This document shows positions 48,601 to 59,324 of a stretch of DNA of 64,000 nt, piece after piece. Numbering within the stretch: the first letter of the stretch is position 1; each line of letters begins with the position of its first letter. The notes below the pieces were generated by a model. That model was not told the DNA's origin, made no database searches, and was given only the letters and a program-made list of their open reading frames with translations. Source of the DNA: Sugiyamaella lignohabitans. Taxonomy: Eukaryota > Ascomycota > Dipodascomycetes > Dipodascales > Trichomonascaceae. The stretch is from NCBI RefSeq assembly GCF_001640025.1, contig NC_031672.1, forward strand, positions 1,178,001 through 1,242,000, given 5' to 3'. Both the position numbers and the translations under genes were made by a program.

Positions 48601-50887
48601 CGAGGAGCATAGTGGTATCTGAAATACCAGCCCCAAGAAGCACATCCTTTATAATAATAGTACAATACCCATTGCAAACCCTCCAAATAATTGGAAGCCA
48701 TATCACGGATCTTGTCTTCGTCTTTAAGAGTAATCCCAAACTTGGATTTGTAATAATTGTTTCTCCATTGATCGAATTTAGCAGAGTATACTTCTTTTTT
48801 GTGTTCCTCTACATCTTCCTTCTTGACCTCGGCATTTTCATACTTTTTCAACACTCTGTGAAGAGAGAGAATACGGTGGGTCTCTTCGTCCTCGTCCTCA
48901 GAGTCCGGCAAACCATCCACATCAAGAACCAACGAATAACGACCCTTGTCTTCAACAACCCTCGTATAAGTTCTCTCACCAACACGCTGCAAAAAGTGGA
49001 TATCATCTGGATTAATATCAGCAGGAAGAGTAAACTCGGGAACAGCTGGTGAAACAGGTGTGGGTGGAACATTTAAACTCGTAGAACTAGCACTAGCACT
49101 AGCACTGGTGCTGACTGCAGCACTAGCATCAGCGCTGGTCGCAGTACTTGCACTGGGTTTACCAGTACTGTTAGCAGTGAGAATAAACGGCTTCACCAGC
49201 CTGACCAACTCCTTCTGTTTAGCAGTCAAACTCAACTTTGCAGATGCCTTTTCTTTCTCCTCACCAGTCACACTGACAGTCTGCAAATCCTCATTAAACC
49301 ATTCAACGTCAATTGACGAATCTTCAAACTTCTTGTACTCAAACTTCGACATCTCATCGAGCCAAATCCCCAGTCGTTCAAAATTAATAACACCGGCATC
49401 ACTAATATACCCGTCAGCGGTCTTCAATACATGCTTATAGGTTTGCAAAACAGTAGGTAACGCACCTTCATTAATGAGCAAAGTGGGCAGTTCTGGCAAG
49501 AAATCATTACCAATAAAAAAGTTAATCAGAATAAAATCATCCAAAACCCTTTCGAAATCAAATGGGAATGCCGTATCATCTCTCACATCGTCGAATTCGA
49601 TCTCCAAATACTCTCTCACCAGCGACAAATGCAGCAAGAAAAACCGCTGGTCAGTCAACTCGGTCGATTTTTTCGAGCTTCTACCAAACGTTACCTCTTC
49701 TCTCAACAGAGCAAAATGCGGTTCGTGACTCAACAGACCCAACATAATCAAATCGGCGTCCAAACCATACAAACAATGACGGACATTCGACGGGTAGCCC
49801 TCTTGAGCCTTGGCATTTCGAATATGCTCCATGATCTTGTGTTCACCTTCACCGGGCACCTCGTGACCAGAGAGAATGATCTCAATGCCCTGCCAAGCCG
49901 TGTCTTCAGACACCTTTTTATTGATGAAATATTTCAGCTGTTTAGTCAACTTGGCCATAAACTCAGTACCGGGAGTAATAGCGTTCGAGTCGAACGGATC
50001 ATTACTCGGCAGCTCGACACCTGACTCAATAGCTTTTCGCCTCGCTCTTTCAGCATCGAGCGCACTTCTAAAACGTCTCGACCGTTGCTGATTCATCTTG
50101 GCTCTCGGAGCCACGCCATCCACCGCCATATAAAACAGTTTCTGGGGATGGATCAGCGTGAACAAATGCTCGATATAATTAAAAATCGCCAGAAACATCT
50201 GCTCCTCGGTCAAATGATGCGTCACATCCGAGTCCTTATGCGTACACGTATGCAAAATCGAGTTCATATCCAAATACAAGTTATCGAACCTGCTCTGTTA
50301 GTCTCTTCTCTGGTGAGGGACTGTGCCTCCGGCGGCTGGGGCTCCGCCCCAGACCCCGCTGCTCCTCTCGCTGCGTTCGAGTCGGGCGTGGGGGTCGCAC
50401 GAGCTCTGGGTTGACTAACTCTGACACCTGTAAGAGTCAAATCAAAGCTCCCCATCCCCGCGCCGCTCGCGAAGCGAGCACAACCCGGTCTGGGCGGAGC
50501 CCAGCCGCCGGAGGCATCTGACCAGTCGAACTTACTCTGGCACCTCGTTCTCGTTGACGAGCTGTGAGATCAGCGGCCATCTCTCCGAGACGTAGCGGAA
50601 AAATTTGGGGATACCTGGACTCTGTTAGAACTGGTGCTGGCTGGATCAGGGCTGCGTGATGACAAGATTTCACCATCAGGGCCTGAAACCACGCAAAAAA
50701 AGCCTTGATCTCATTCAAAAACCACCACCGACATCAGAAAGTAACTGTAATGACCAGAACTGACCAGCGAGTTCCAGAAATTATAGCACTGTTGCAAATA
50801 TCTCTGTTACGGTACAACTGAGAAGCGGTCTCGAATGACGAAGACGCAAGGTCTCGAGACGGTAATATCACGGTTCTACTGACCCAT
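45675..50887 (-). CDS. XRN1: 5'-3' exoribonuclease Xrn1/Kem1 (three coding exons)
   Basis: Main cytoplasmic exonuclease degrading decapped mRNA. Proposed exons: 50887-50884 (ATGG), 50614-50536 (giving GIPKFFRYVSERWPLISQL), 50289-45675 (starting FDNLYLDMNSILH). Joined, this gives 1565 residues, matching the usual Xrn1 length and its invariant start MGIPKFFR. Exon 2 to exon 3 splicing (donor GTAAGT, branch CTAAC, acceptor GCAG) is clear. Exon 1 is less certain because its donor would be GTCAGT, but the acceptor with TTCTAACAGAGTCCAG is good and this is the only ATGG|GT upstream that restores the conserved N-terminus. The nuclease core contains GHEVPGEGEHKIM, YGLDADLIMLGLLSHEPHF and FIGNDFLPELPTL. 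The C-terminal part is disordered, with poly-Gln, Ala/Pro-rich and proline-rich segments, and ends in RGG-like repeats. Confidence 0.9.
50290..50535 (-). other. XRN1 intron 2, mostly a PGE
   Basis: 246 bp. Donor GTAAGT (50535-50530), branch CTAAC, acceptor GCAG ending at 50290. PGE22 fills 50325-50515. Joining gives the conserved PEFDNLYLDMNSILH, so the boundaries are secure. Confidence 0.93.
50325..50515. repeat. PGE22, type a / compact type g, inside XRN1 intron 2
   Basis: 191 bp with a longer spacer. Together with PGE16 in SRP14 it shows that PGEs occur in introns but not in exons. The half combination (a with g) is the same in both introns. Confidence 0.93.
50615..50883 (-). other. Proposed XRN1 intron 1 (atypical donor)
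   Basis: 269 bp if the donor is GTCAGT at 50883. The acceptor side has CTAAC and CCAG|GTATCC. It contains no PGE. The alternative is an exon 1 that I have not located. Confidence 0.6.
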
Positions 50888-52362
50888 TGTATCTATTTAA
50901 GATTGTCAAATGCTCTAGAGAATGAAAATCACGAAGCTGAACTACTAATAGCAATACTACTAACAGCAGAAAGCAGTCCACAAGATCGAAATGAAAAAAC
51001 TGGACTATGGAACTCAGACAGACGAATCAGTAGATCAGTCAGCTCAACTGAATAATCACTAGAAACCAATCTATAACCAAAATGAACGACTAGCACCTAA
51101 CGTCCTAGCGAGTTTTCTCAACCAAGTTCTCAGCAATTGAATTATGTCTCTGTAGCAGCTGCTCGAGACTGTGATGTATACGCAGTCACCGTTTCTGAGT
51201 AACTACCGTCGAAGTAGAGACATTTCATCGCCAGCCACGCCTCGTTTCTGCAGCAAAATGGGCCACTTATGGAAATGCAGGGTTTATCACTATTGCGGGG
51301 TTCGTCATGTGGAGATCAGAGCTGAGAGCGACCGAGCGAGATACCTGTATCACCACTTACCTCCTGATCTCACAACAAACCTCAATTTTTCGTCTTTTTG
51401 CAGTTTTTCTGTGAAAACAAACTCAATTCCAGGTGGCATAATCAGTCCATAGTTTCTGGTATAAATATATTCACAACCAGCAAAAAACAGCAGAGCTTTT
51501 CAGAACCTCACCTGTACTACATTACCAGTGCCATGACCCCAGCATCACCAGCCAGACCTGTCAAAAGCTGCCAAAATTTTCCCAACTGATTTTATTCCTT
51601 TTCTACTGACAGCTCACTAACTACGTACCAGATTAACAAACAAATCCACAAACCCCACAGAACACAAAAGAACCACGAACAGCCACCACCTAATTTCAGT
51701 TGCGGATCACTCACAGCTGAAATGCCCTGTCAACGGCATATTCTCAGGCCACAAGCATCTGACATTCTAAAAACACTTCACACACAGAGAATCAACGCGA
51801 CCGTCCCACTTCAGCAGCACAGCCAGCCCATCCACACGGCCCATCCCACTTCAACTGCGGACCCCATCCACTTCAAACACGACCCTCGACGCCCCATCCA
51901 GCGCTCAGACGCATCCAGTCAGTGACATCCGCCCGGTAGCACGCTGCCTCCGGCGGCTGGGGCTGCGCCCCAGACCCCCCTGCTCCTCTTGCTTCGCTCG
52001 AGTCGGTTTCTGGGGGAATCACGTCAGTTCTGGGGACCGTCGACGCGCCGACTCGAGCGCAGCGAGAGGAGCCGGGGGGTCTGGGGCGCAGCCCCAGCCG
52101 CCGAAGGCACACCCCCCTCCAAAAACACCCCTAGAACGAAGATGGAAGTGAAAAAAGAGGATTAGCTTTGGTGCGGGCCACGGATGTTTCAGGATCGGTT
52201 GTCAGTTCTATAACGGGTATTTTCAGGGGACTTTAGACGTAACATGCATGAACGCCTGCAACCACTTGGCACCCTCGATCTACGCCTTTGTATGCGATTG
52301 CTGGGTTCACAAGGTTCATTTCCTGCTATTTACCCTTTGGACGGAATTTTGTTGGTGAAACG
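50888..52362. promoter_or_regulatory. XRN1 / 52363-gene divergent intergenic region
   Basis: 1.5 kb without a gene. PGE23 occupies 51946-52108. The rest is mixed AT-rich sequence; open frames such as 51171-51452 show no protein features. The C/A-rich stretch 51600-51930 resembles other promoter-proximal regions in the window. Confidence 0.5.
51946..52108. repeat. PGE23, type a / type a
   Basis: 163 bp. Terminal loops TGC/GCA (CTGGGGC-TGC-GCCCCAG), an uncommon loop variant. The right end has one change (CCGAAGGC for CCGGAGGC). It is 254 bp upstream of the 52363 ATG, not next to a stop. Confidence 0.9.
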
Positions 52363-54084
52363 ATGAATTTGTTTGGTGTATATTATGAAGAAGACGCTCG
52401 GCCGCTAACGAGACGGCGGTCGACCTCGTTATCTGATATGAGTCTCAATGAACAGTCGTTTGCACGGGCTCCAGCTGCGAATGTCGAGGCTCGATCAGGT
52501 AGGGCACCGCAGATTGGGATCTACAGGTCGGCAAGTAGCGGACCCAGCTCAACCACCAGCTCGAGTCCTGAACCTGGTCATCATGCTCATGTTCATGGCC
52601 ATGCTAGAGAATCGGAATATGAACTTCGACGAGTCAGTCATGAAAACGGGTTTCTATCGTCTTCGTCGTCTTCGTCTGGTTCAGTTCCTGCAGTCGCTTC
52701 GGCTCCAAGACTGTCAGCTGCTTCATCAACTTCTGGTATCATTAGATTAGCAGGTATCGATCGAAGTGCTAGTTACTCGAAAACTCCTACCAGAAGAACT
52801 CCTCAGCCAGGTGCAACAGACCCGGCTGTCGAGTCTGACACACCCACGAAAAAGAAAGGTCGACGCGGTGGTCTAACTGGTCGTGAACGCGAACGTGACC
52901 GTGAACGAGAACGAGACAGAGATCGCGATCGTGACAGAGAAAGAGAAAGAGAACGAGAACGAGATCGCGAAAGAGAACGCGAAAAAGATAAAAGCAGTCC
53001 TCAGAGTCTGAAAGATATCGAGACGAGACTGACTCGGCAACTGACAGCCTTCTGTGACAAGGTCAGTCAGCAAATCAAAGAACAGAACATCTCGATTGAA
53101 CACCTGTCGCGACGAGTGTCTTTGCTAGAAGACAGCCAGCAGAAGAAAGGGCTTGATCGAGAGTTCAAAGAGATACTCACTGAACAGGAAAAGCTGTTTG
53201 AGATCTACTCCAAGAACATTCTCCGGTCGGTGTCGCAGCAAATCAACAAAACGAGGAGCCCTGAAAACAGCTCTACTCGAAATAATAATAGCAGCAGCAA
53301 CTCCAGTCACAGTAGTAGTGGAACTAATAACAGTAGCAACAGCAGCAACAGCAGCAACAGCAACAACAACAGTAATAACAGCAATAATACTAATATCCAA
53401 GGGGGTAGTAGCCGCAGTATCAGGGCCAGTGGTAACAGCAATGAATCCACCAGAACTGGTGCTGGTGAGGTTTCATTTGACGAGGAGCACGATACACTTG
53501 GCGATATAGAAGTGGATGGAAACGAGTATTCCAGTGATGACAAGAGCAAACACAGACACAAATCGGGCTCAGCATCTCCTGTGGCCGACTCAGGAGCCTC
53601 TTTTGACGCTCCACCACCCGGAACACCATACGTGCTTGTGCGACGAAGCGACGACCAGAAGATCCGAAACCGCGGTATTCTCCAGGCACGAATCAACCGA
53701 AAGCTGAAAAAGACCGGTGTGGTTGCCATTGAACGCAAAATCGATAACCGCAAAGAAGTCCGAGTCTACCTCGTCGACCCTGTCGACACCTTCGACGACA
53801 GCTTCTCGCAATGGCTGTACATCATTCCCAACCACGTTGACGTCATCACAGCCTCGACCTGGATCGAAGAACACGTACACCTCCCCACCGACCTCGCCAT
53901 GCCCGAAATCCGCCAAACCATCGAATCCGCTCTCAACATCCGACTCGCGACCGACCCTCGACCCTCCGACAACTCCTCTGAATCGCAAAAAGGCAGCACT
54001 TTCCTCGCTTTCCGGTCCACAACGGACCGCGACCTCGCTCTTGCCAACCTCCCCACCCTCTTCAACACCACCCCATCTGTATAA
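52363..54084 (+). CDS. Unrecognised protein with charged tract, coiled coil and conserved-looking C-terminal domain
   Basis: 573 residues from the ATG at 52363 (MNLFGVYYEEDARPL); the frame runs upstream only to TTG. I do not recognise the family. In order: a Ser/Arg-rich N-terminus; a basic patch PTKKKGRRGG (about 161-170); a mixed-charge Arg/Glu/Asp repeat (about 173-208); an amphipathic coiled coil (about 215-297: LKDIETRLTRQLTAFCDKVS, then SIEHLSRRVSLLE); an Asn/Ser homopolymer tract (about 300-345); an acidic stretch; and a compact C-terminal region (about 420-573) with PYVLVRRSDDQKIRNRGILQ, KTGVVAIERKIDN and WLYIIPNHVDVITASTWIEE. The last part has the composition of a folded domain. The basic patch suggests nuclear location. 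PGE24 starts 44 bp past the stop. Confidence 0.75.
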   Translation: MNLFGVYYEEDARPLTRRRSTSLSDMSLNEQSFARAPAANVEARSGRAPQIGIYRSASSGPSSTTSSSPEPGHHAHVHGHARESEYELRRVSHENGFLSSSSSSSGSVPAVASAPRLSAASSTSGIIRLAGIDRSASYSKTPTRRTPQPGATDPAVESDTPTKKKGRRGGLTGRERERDRERERDRDRDRDRERERERERDREREREKDKSSPQSLKDIETRLTRQLTAFCDKVSQQIKEQNISIEHLSRRVSLLEDSQQKKGLDREFKEILTEQEKLFEIYSKNILRSVSQQINKTRSPENSSTRNNNSSSNSSHSSSGTNNSSNSSNSSNSNNNSNNSNNTNIQGGSSRSIRASGNSNESTRTGAGEVSFDEEHDTLGDIEVDGNEYSSDDKSKHRHKSGSASPVADSGASFDAPPPGTPYVLVRRSDDQKIRNRGILQARINRKLKKTGVVAIERKIDNRKEVRVYLVDPVDTFDDSFSQWLYIIPNHVDVITASTWIEEHVHLPTDLAMPEIRQTIESALNIRLATDPRPSDNSSESQKGSTFLAFRSTTDRDLALANLPTLFNTTPSV

Positions 54085-54453
54085 ATAACAATTGTATTCT
54101 ACCATGAACCCTCCGGGGAGTGGGTGCTGCCTCCGGCGGCTGGGGCTGCGCCCCAGACCCCGTGGCTGCGCCCCAGACCCCGTGGCTCCTCTCGCTGCGC
54201 TCGAGTCGTTCTGTGGGGGAATTACTCGGTGCTGGGACCGTCGACGAAACGACTCGAGCGAAGCGAGAGGAGCCACGGGGTCTGGGGCTCTGCCCCAGCC
54301 GCCGGAGGCAGACCCCCCCTGAGAACCCCCAAGTGGGACGTGCGGCGCGTGAGCCGCTTCATGAAATATTTGGTGCACGATGCATGTTGCGATTGTAAAC
54401 AAAACTCGAGAACGAGAAAGGTCGAGTTCGAGTGTGGTTTTGAGAGCAGAAAA
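54085..54453. promoter_or_regulatory. NUP49 upstream region carrying PGE24
   Basis: 369 bp between the unknown gene and NUP49, half of it PGE24. The frame is open across this stretch into NUP49 but encodes PGE-derived peptide and should not be counted as coding. Confidence 0.6.
54129..54309. repeat. PGE24, type a / type a with internal duplication
   Basis: 181 bp. In the left half a 20-bp segment (GGCTGCGCCCCAGACCCCGT) occurs twice in tandem, breaking the simple hairpin layout. The left loop is TGC; the right terminal hairpin is CTGGGGC-TCT-GCCCCAG. 44 bp past the upstream gene's stop. Confidence 0.92.
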
Positions 54454-55995
54454 ATGTTTGGATCGACTCAGACGGCGAATAATGCCGGGACCGGCGCGTT
54501 TGGCGCCAACACCGGGTTCGGAGGTGCCACGAATACGGGCGGTTTCGGCGCTGGAACCGGGTCTACAGGGTTCAGTTTGGGTGGTAATACTAACACGGGC
54601 TCTGGATTCGGTGCTGCTGCTGGTGCGAACACTGGTGGCGGTTTGTTTGGTCAAAATAAACCTGTTCAACAGACGGCGTCTCCTTTTGGCGCCCCAACTT
54701 CTACAGCCACTGGAAACACCGGAACTGGCCTGTTTGGCTCGAATAATGCTGCTGGTGCTGGAACTGGTACTGGGTTGTTTGGTTCAAACACTCAGGCTCA
54801 ATCGACTGGCGGTCTTTTTGGCACTAAACCTGCTGCTACCACTGGTACTGGCCTGTTTGGAAACAATACTACAAATACAGCTACCACTGGAACTGGTCTT
54901 TTCGGCCAACCACAACAGCAGCAGCAACAGCAACAGACGACGTCTCTGTTCGGTCAACCTCAGCAACAACAACAACCACAACAACAAGCTACAACGTCTT
55001 TATTTGGAACTAATACACAACAACAGCAACAACAGCCTCAACAGACGACGTCGTTGTTTGGACAGCCACAACAACAGCAGCAACAACAGCCTCAGACATC
55101 GCTGTTTGGAGCAGCACCGGCTGCTACTACTGCTCAGAAACCACTGTTTGGCGGATTAAACACTCCTGCTGCTCCAACAACCAGTACTGGATTGTTTGGC
55201 AGTGCTACTAATACTAGTACCACAGCCAGACCACTTTTTGGCGGCGGTTTGACTCAGCCTTCTACTGGAACCCCCAGTTTCGGTCTTGGCAGCTCATTCC
55301 AAACACCACAACAGCAGCAGCAGCAACAACAACAATTACAACAACCTACACAAGAAATTACACTGTTAACACGACCTAGTGACTTGCCTGAAGCAGCTCA
55401 GAAAGAACTCGAGGCACTTAATGATTATATTACATCGCAAGGACGAGTGTGTGAAGAGCTTAAAGCCAATCAGGACTCTCAAGACGAGATGATTCGCAGT
55501 ATTCCACGAGACGTTGAGCTGCTGACCCGAAAACTCTCGACAACTAAAGAAGCTCTGAAATACGACGACCGTGTTCTCACCAATATCAAGAAACTAGCCG
55601 AGACTGCTGTTCATGACGCCGAGCTGTGTTTCCAACTTCTCGGCAATATCCGAGGACTTTCTGGAGGTCAGTCTCTTTTATCGAACTCGACGTACGGTAA
55701 CAATCCAGCCGCCGGAGCTGCTAAGTTGGGAGGCCGTAAAGTCGACCAACTGGCCCCGTACTTCAACCACAAGATCGAAGAGTTCGGCAACCGGCTCCAC
55801 GAACTGGCTGCCATTATCACCGAAGTGGAAAAAGGCGTCGATGCTGCCGAGCTCGACAGTGTCGACGGCTATGCCAACGTCAACAATATCGTGGCCGCTT
55901 TACAAGAAGAGTACCAACTATTTATGAGTCTCGGCAACCGTGTGGCCGAGCTCCACCACGACGTCGGCCGTCTCGAGCAGCAGAAAATGGCCTGA
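54454..55995 (+). CDS. NUP49: FG nucleoporin Nup49/Nup58
   Basis: A central-channel nucleoporin that forms the Nsp1-Nup57-Nup49 complex and lines the transport channel. 513 residues from the ATG at 54454 (MFGSTQTANN). An earlier in-frame ATG at 54361 would add 31 residues unlike any nucleoporin and is not preferred. The first about 290 residues are FG/GLFG repeats (TGLFGQ, SLFGQPQQQ, PLFGG) with poly-Gln spacers. The C-terminal about 200 residues are helical coiled coil, starting EITLLTRPSDLPEAAQKELE and including YFNHKIEEFGNRLHEL and ANVNNIVAALQEEYQLFMSL, which resembles the Nup49/Nup58 rod rather than Nup57. Convergent with NTH1. Confidence 0.87.
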   Translation: MFGSTQTANNAGTGAFGANTGFGGATNTGGFGAGTGSTGFSLGGNTNTGSGFGAAAGANTGGGLFGQNKPVQQTASPFGAPTSTATGNTGTGLFGSNNAAGAGTGTGLFGSNTQAQSTGGLFGTKPAATTGTGLFGNNTTNTATTGTGLFGQPQQQQQQQQTTSLFGQPQQQQQPQQQATTSLFGTNTQQQQQQPQQTTSLFGQPQQQQQQQPQTSLFGAAPAATTAQKPLFGGLNTPAAPTTSTGLFGSATNTSTTARPLFGGGLTQPSTGTPSFGLGSSFQTPQQQQQQQQQLQQPTQEITLLTRPSDLPEAAQKELEALNDYITSQGRVCEELKANQDSQDEMIRSIPRDVELLTRKLSTTKEALKYDDRVLTNIKKLAETAVHDAELCFQLLGNIRGLSGGQSLLSNSTYGNNPAAGAAKLGGRKVDQLAPYFNHKIEEFGNRLHELAAIITEVEKGVDAAELDSVDGYANVNNIVAALQEEYQLFMSLGNRVAELHHDVGRLEQQKMA

Positions 55996-56777
55996 CCCCC
56001 TCCTCATGTATAATATAAATACTTTGCATGTCCACCCTACCTCGTGCTGCCTCCGGCGGCTGGGGCTCCGCCCCAGACCCTGGTTGTGCTCGCTTCGCGA
56101 GCTCCAAGGACTCGGGAACCAGGATTGGAAGCGAGTGGAGTCCCCCATTAATATTCTGTTTTCTGTTCGGATTCTCTTAATAGTATTCAGCTTCCAGAAG
56201 TCCACGAGATCAAGCTCGAAATTTATATTCATAAACAAAGATTTCTTTACACGGTTTAGGAAGCGAGCACAACAGTTGCCATGTCATTTATATCTGATGT
56301 CAAATTTATAATCATCCAGTCTGCCAACTTAAAGGATTAAGAGCTACTGATTGTACCAGTCGAATCAACTGAAGAGCTCACTTACTATGCGACTGTGTTG
56401 AAGATTTCCGAACGATCAATCTCTCGAATTTGGGAAAAGATCTGGAAGCTTGGCTTTCTAGGTACGTTTGCAACTTCCTGTAAACTGTTATCTAAATTGT
56501 ACGCGAAGTTGGATCTGAAGCATACAATCACAAAGAATTTTCCACAAATCATTCTAATAGAAGTCCCTCCAAGTTAAATTGAAATAAGAAATCAGGTTGA
56601 AATTTTGCTGGAATTCATAATTCTGGAGTTCAATTCAGAAGGTAGAATTTTCACTCAAAATTTATGTTATGAAATCTTTTAGAGAGCTCGCGAAGCGAGC
56701 ACTACCAGGGTCTGGGGCGGAGCCCCAGCCGCCGGAGGCAGGTGGGCCGATAGTAGCAAGAGGAGTAGATTAGATTA
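55996..56777. other. NUP49-NTH1 convergent intergenic region
   Basis: 782 bp without a gene. The two PGE25 halves sit at its edges, each beside one stop codon, with about 580 bp of AT-rich unique sequence between. Confidence 0.65.
56049..56739. repeat. PGE25, split pair of type-g halves
   Basis: Left half 56049-56102 (7-bp terminal stem and GCTCGC-TTC-GCGAGC inner hairpin), 53 bp past the NUP49 stop. Right half 56686-56739, 38 bp before the NTH1 stop on the other strand. The two are inverted with 583 bp between. Each half looks attached to one gene end. Confidence 0.88.
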
Positions 56778-59324
56778 TTAAGAGTGGTTAATGGCTTTGG
56801 CGACAGAGCCGATGTCGAGGCCGTCGATGTCGAGGGTCTCGGCGTCTTCGTCATCTTCGCGACGGAGGGCAGAGAAGAACACGTCGGGTGGGGTGAGTGC
56901 TCCTAGGACACGTCGGAATCGGCTAGAGAGGAGTGAGAGACCGTAGACGTATGAGGCATTGACCCAACCGAATCCTTCGGTGGCCACTCCCTTGAAACCC
57001 AGGCCCTGGTTGCCGTACTCGGCATCGACACGGTGTGGGTCTTCAGGAGAGGTCACGTTATATTTTTCGACAACAACACCGTTGTAGTCGACAAATGCTT
57101 TAGTGATCATGAACAGCCATCGGTAGATGAGTCGTTGGGCTTCTTCTTCATATCCGTATCGCATGAGTCCAACCCACGCGAGAATTTGTTGTGGAGCCCA
57201 TCCGTACGGATAATCCCATTGTCGGTTGGGTCTGTTGAGTCCGGTTTCTCCTCGAGAGGCCAGTGTTCCAGACACAAGACCACCAAACACTTCAAACTTG
57301 GGAAGTGACTCTTCGACCATACGAACAGCTTGTTTTGTCGAAGCGAGTCCAGCCCAGAGAGCCCAGAATGTTGTAGCTGACTCGTAGGTGTGACGACGAC
57401 GAAGTTTGGTGTCATAGTCGAAATACATTCCTTGTGATTCGTCCCACATGTACTTGTCAATGAGGATGCGTCTCTTACGAGCACGACGGTCCCAAATGGC
57501 AGATGTTTCAACTGTACCGTCTTCCATGGTTAATTTATCATCAAACATGTTCCGAATGGTGTGAGCAATATCTGTCTCGTACTTGTAAAGCAAGCTGTTG
57601 AGATCGATAGTGGCGAGGTCGGCACAGATTCCTTCGAATCGGTAGGTGGTGTCGTGACCGGATTCACGGACAGCTCTGTCGTGTAAGAAGTACTCGTCCA
57701 AAGTGGGCTCGTGGATCTCACCATCGTTATACTTTTGTTGGAATTCCTCAAACGACATTCGGTACCGTTTACAGAATGGGAACAATAAATGCTCGAAATG
57801 ACTGGCTTCAGTCTCTGGAGGAATGCCTTTACCGTCAGGACGGTAGCGGGAAAGTCCAGTGACAGGATCGAGTCGTGGTTCGGCTGTCCATACAGTTTTG
57901 TATTCTTTGATAGCAGCTCTCATAGAATCTGCTAAGAAATCAAGTGCCCCATTGGTGTATTTAATTTTTTCATACACTCGCAAAGCCATATCAGTGAGGA
58001 ATGGTGGTTGTGAACGGGTCAAATAGTATGAACGATTGGCATTGAGAATCTTACCGTAATGCTTGATTTCGTAACAGAAGTTGATAACCATTCCTTTAGC
58101 TAGATCGACTCGATTATCCACCAGAAGACCTAGTGATTCCATATAAGAATCCCAGCCGTAAAGCTCGTTGAACCGACCTCCAGGAACGACATATGGCACA
58201 CCCACGTACGACTCGTTACCGTTTTCATCAACAGTTTCGTCGAGTGCTAAAGCCAGAAGACCCGGTTTGTCATTAATAGACTTGACATAGTCGGCAGTGA
58301 TATTTTCTGGCAAGTATTCGACTTGTAAATCAAGCTTGGGATTTTTCTTAGCGATTTCAGAGTAGAAAATAAACTGTTTCTTTTCCGAAAATGGAATGTA
58401 TACTCTTGGACGTTTGTCATCCGAGCGTGATTTAGGATCGAGTGCAATGGTTTCAATAGTGGAAGAATCGATTTTACGAGTAAGGGCGTTCCAGAATTCT
58501 TTAGAAATGAGTCTTTGTAAACGAGCAACGGGATTTTCAGTGAGTCTCTGCTCGTCTAAAATGATATATTTTCTACCAAACCTTTTGGCCAACGTAAGTT
58601 CTTGCAAAAGATTCGACAATTGATAGGTACCTCTGATCTCAGTGGTGTTATAACCATTGGAATTAGCAGTGCCTACTTCAAGCACTTTAGGACCGTCATC
58701 CTCGATAGTAATTTGTGCATTTTGATCAGTGTCTTCGGATTCTAGCAATCTCTTCAAAGTAGTATCCACATGAATAAGAAGTTTCTTAGGACCCAATTGT
58801 TCATCCTTTGAACCTCTTCTTCTTGGAAGCCACTTCTTACGGTCGCTACTGCTTCTGTCCACAGTAGACAGAGTACGAGACCGCAGCAGTCGAATCGACT
58901 TCTTTTCTGATTCGGGGTTGTAATAAACAGCCGGTGTAGAATAAGGATCAATTTCTGATGATGAAGAACGACGGTGATGTTTAGCATTGACTCCAGATGT
59001 TAATACAACAGTAGCAGGATTGGATGAAGAGGGCCCATCATTCTTATTGACCGACTTGTCAAACGAAATATGACGTTGGTGATGCTTTCCAGATTTCGCC
59101 GACCCATTGCCATTTGCAGCTGAATCAGCAGTGTTATCAATTAATTTTGGTTGTCTCCACAAAATAGGTTCATCATCAGTGGCAGGAGGTGGTAGCAGAG
59201 GGTCGTCACCGCCGGACCCCTGAGAAGAGGAGCCACTGTTCAAAGAAGCGGTATCATCGGGAGACACAGAATCCGGAGACACAGGCAGAGGAGAGTCAGG
59301 GGACACGGAATCTGAAGCAGACAT
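56778..59324 (-). CDS. NTH1: Neutral (cytosolic) trehalase, GH37
   Basis: Hydrolyses cytosolic trehalose to two glucose molecules during recovery from stress and on return to growth. 848 residues. The GH37 signature [16 protein letters not shown] is at 381-396, and [12 protein letters not shown] near residue 730 is the second signature. The calcium-binding loop [13 protein letters not shown] (198-210), unique to neutral trehalases, is present. Upstream are PKA-type sites, HRRSSS (117-122), RSRTLST (148-154) and RRRGS (168-172), which in yeast are phosphorylated and bind 14-3-3 proteins. The Ser/Pro/Asp-rich N-terminal extension makes it about 100 residues longer than S. cerevisiae Nth1 (751). 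ATG at 59324. CCCCT words at 59883 and 60145 could be stress elements (inference). Confidence 0.96.
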   Translation of the reverse strand: MSASDSVSPDSPLPVSPDSVSPDDTASLNSGSSSQGSGGDDPLLPPPATDDEPILWRQPKLIDNTADSAANGNGSAKSGKHHQRHISFDKSVNKNDGPSSSNPATVVLTSGVNAKHHRRSSSSEIDPYSTPAVYYNPESEKKSIRLLRSRTLSTVDRSSSDRKKWLPRRRGSKDEQLGPKKLLIHVDTTLKRLLESEDTDQNAQITIEDDGPKVLEVGTANSNGYNTTEIRGTYQLSNLLQELTLAKRFGRKYIILDEQRLTENPVARLQRLISKEFWNALTRKIDSSTIETIALDPKSRSDDKRPRVYIPFSEKKQFIFYSEIAKKNPKLDLQVEYLPENITADYVKSINDKPGLLALALDETVDENGNESYVGVPYVVPGGRFNELYGWDSYMESLGLLVDNRVDLAKGMVINFCYEIKHYGKILNANRSYYLTRSQPPFLTDMALRVYEKIKYTNGALDFLADSMRAAIKEYKTVWTAEPRLDPVTGLSRYRPDGKGIPPETEASHFEHLLFPFCKRYRMSFEEFQQKYNDGEIHEPTLDEYFLHDRAVRESGHDTTYRFEGICADLATIDLNSLLYKYETDIAHTIRNMFDDKLTMEDGTVETSAIWDRRARKRRILIDKYMWDESQGMYFDYDTKLRRRHTYESATTFWALWAGLASTKQAVRMVEESLPKFEVFGGLVSGTLASRGETGLNRPNRQWDYPYGWAPQQILAWVGLMRYGYEEEAQRLIYRWLFMITKAFVDYNGVVVEKYNVTSPEDPHRVDAEYGNQGLGFKGVATEGFGWVNASYVYGLSLLSSRFRRVLGALTPPDVFFSALRREDDEDAETLDIDGLDIGSVAKAINHS

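Noticed and set aside
54361..54453. Upstream in-frame ATG for NUP49
   Set aside because: The added 31 residues (Cys/Arg-rich) do not resemble any nucleoporin N-terminus; FG nucleoporins of this group start with MFG as at 54454.
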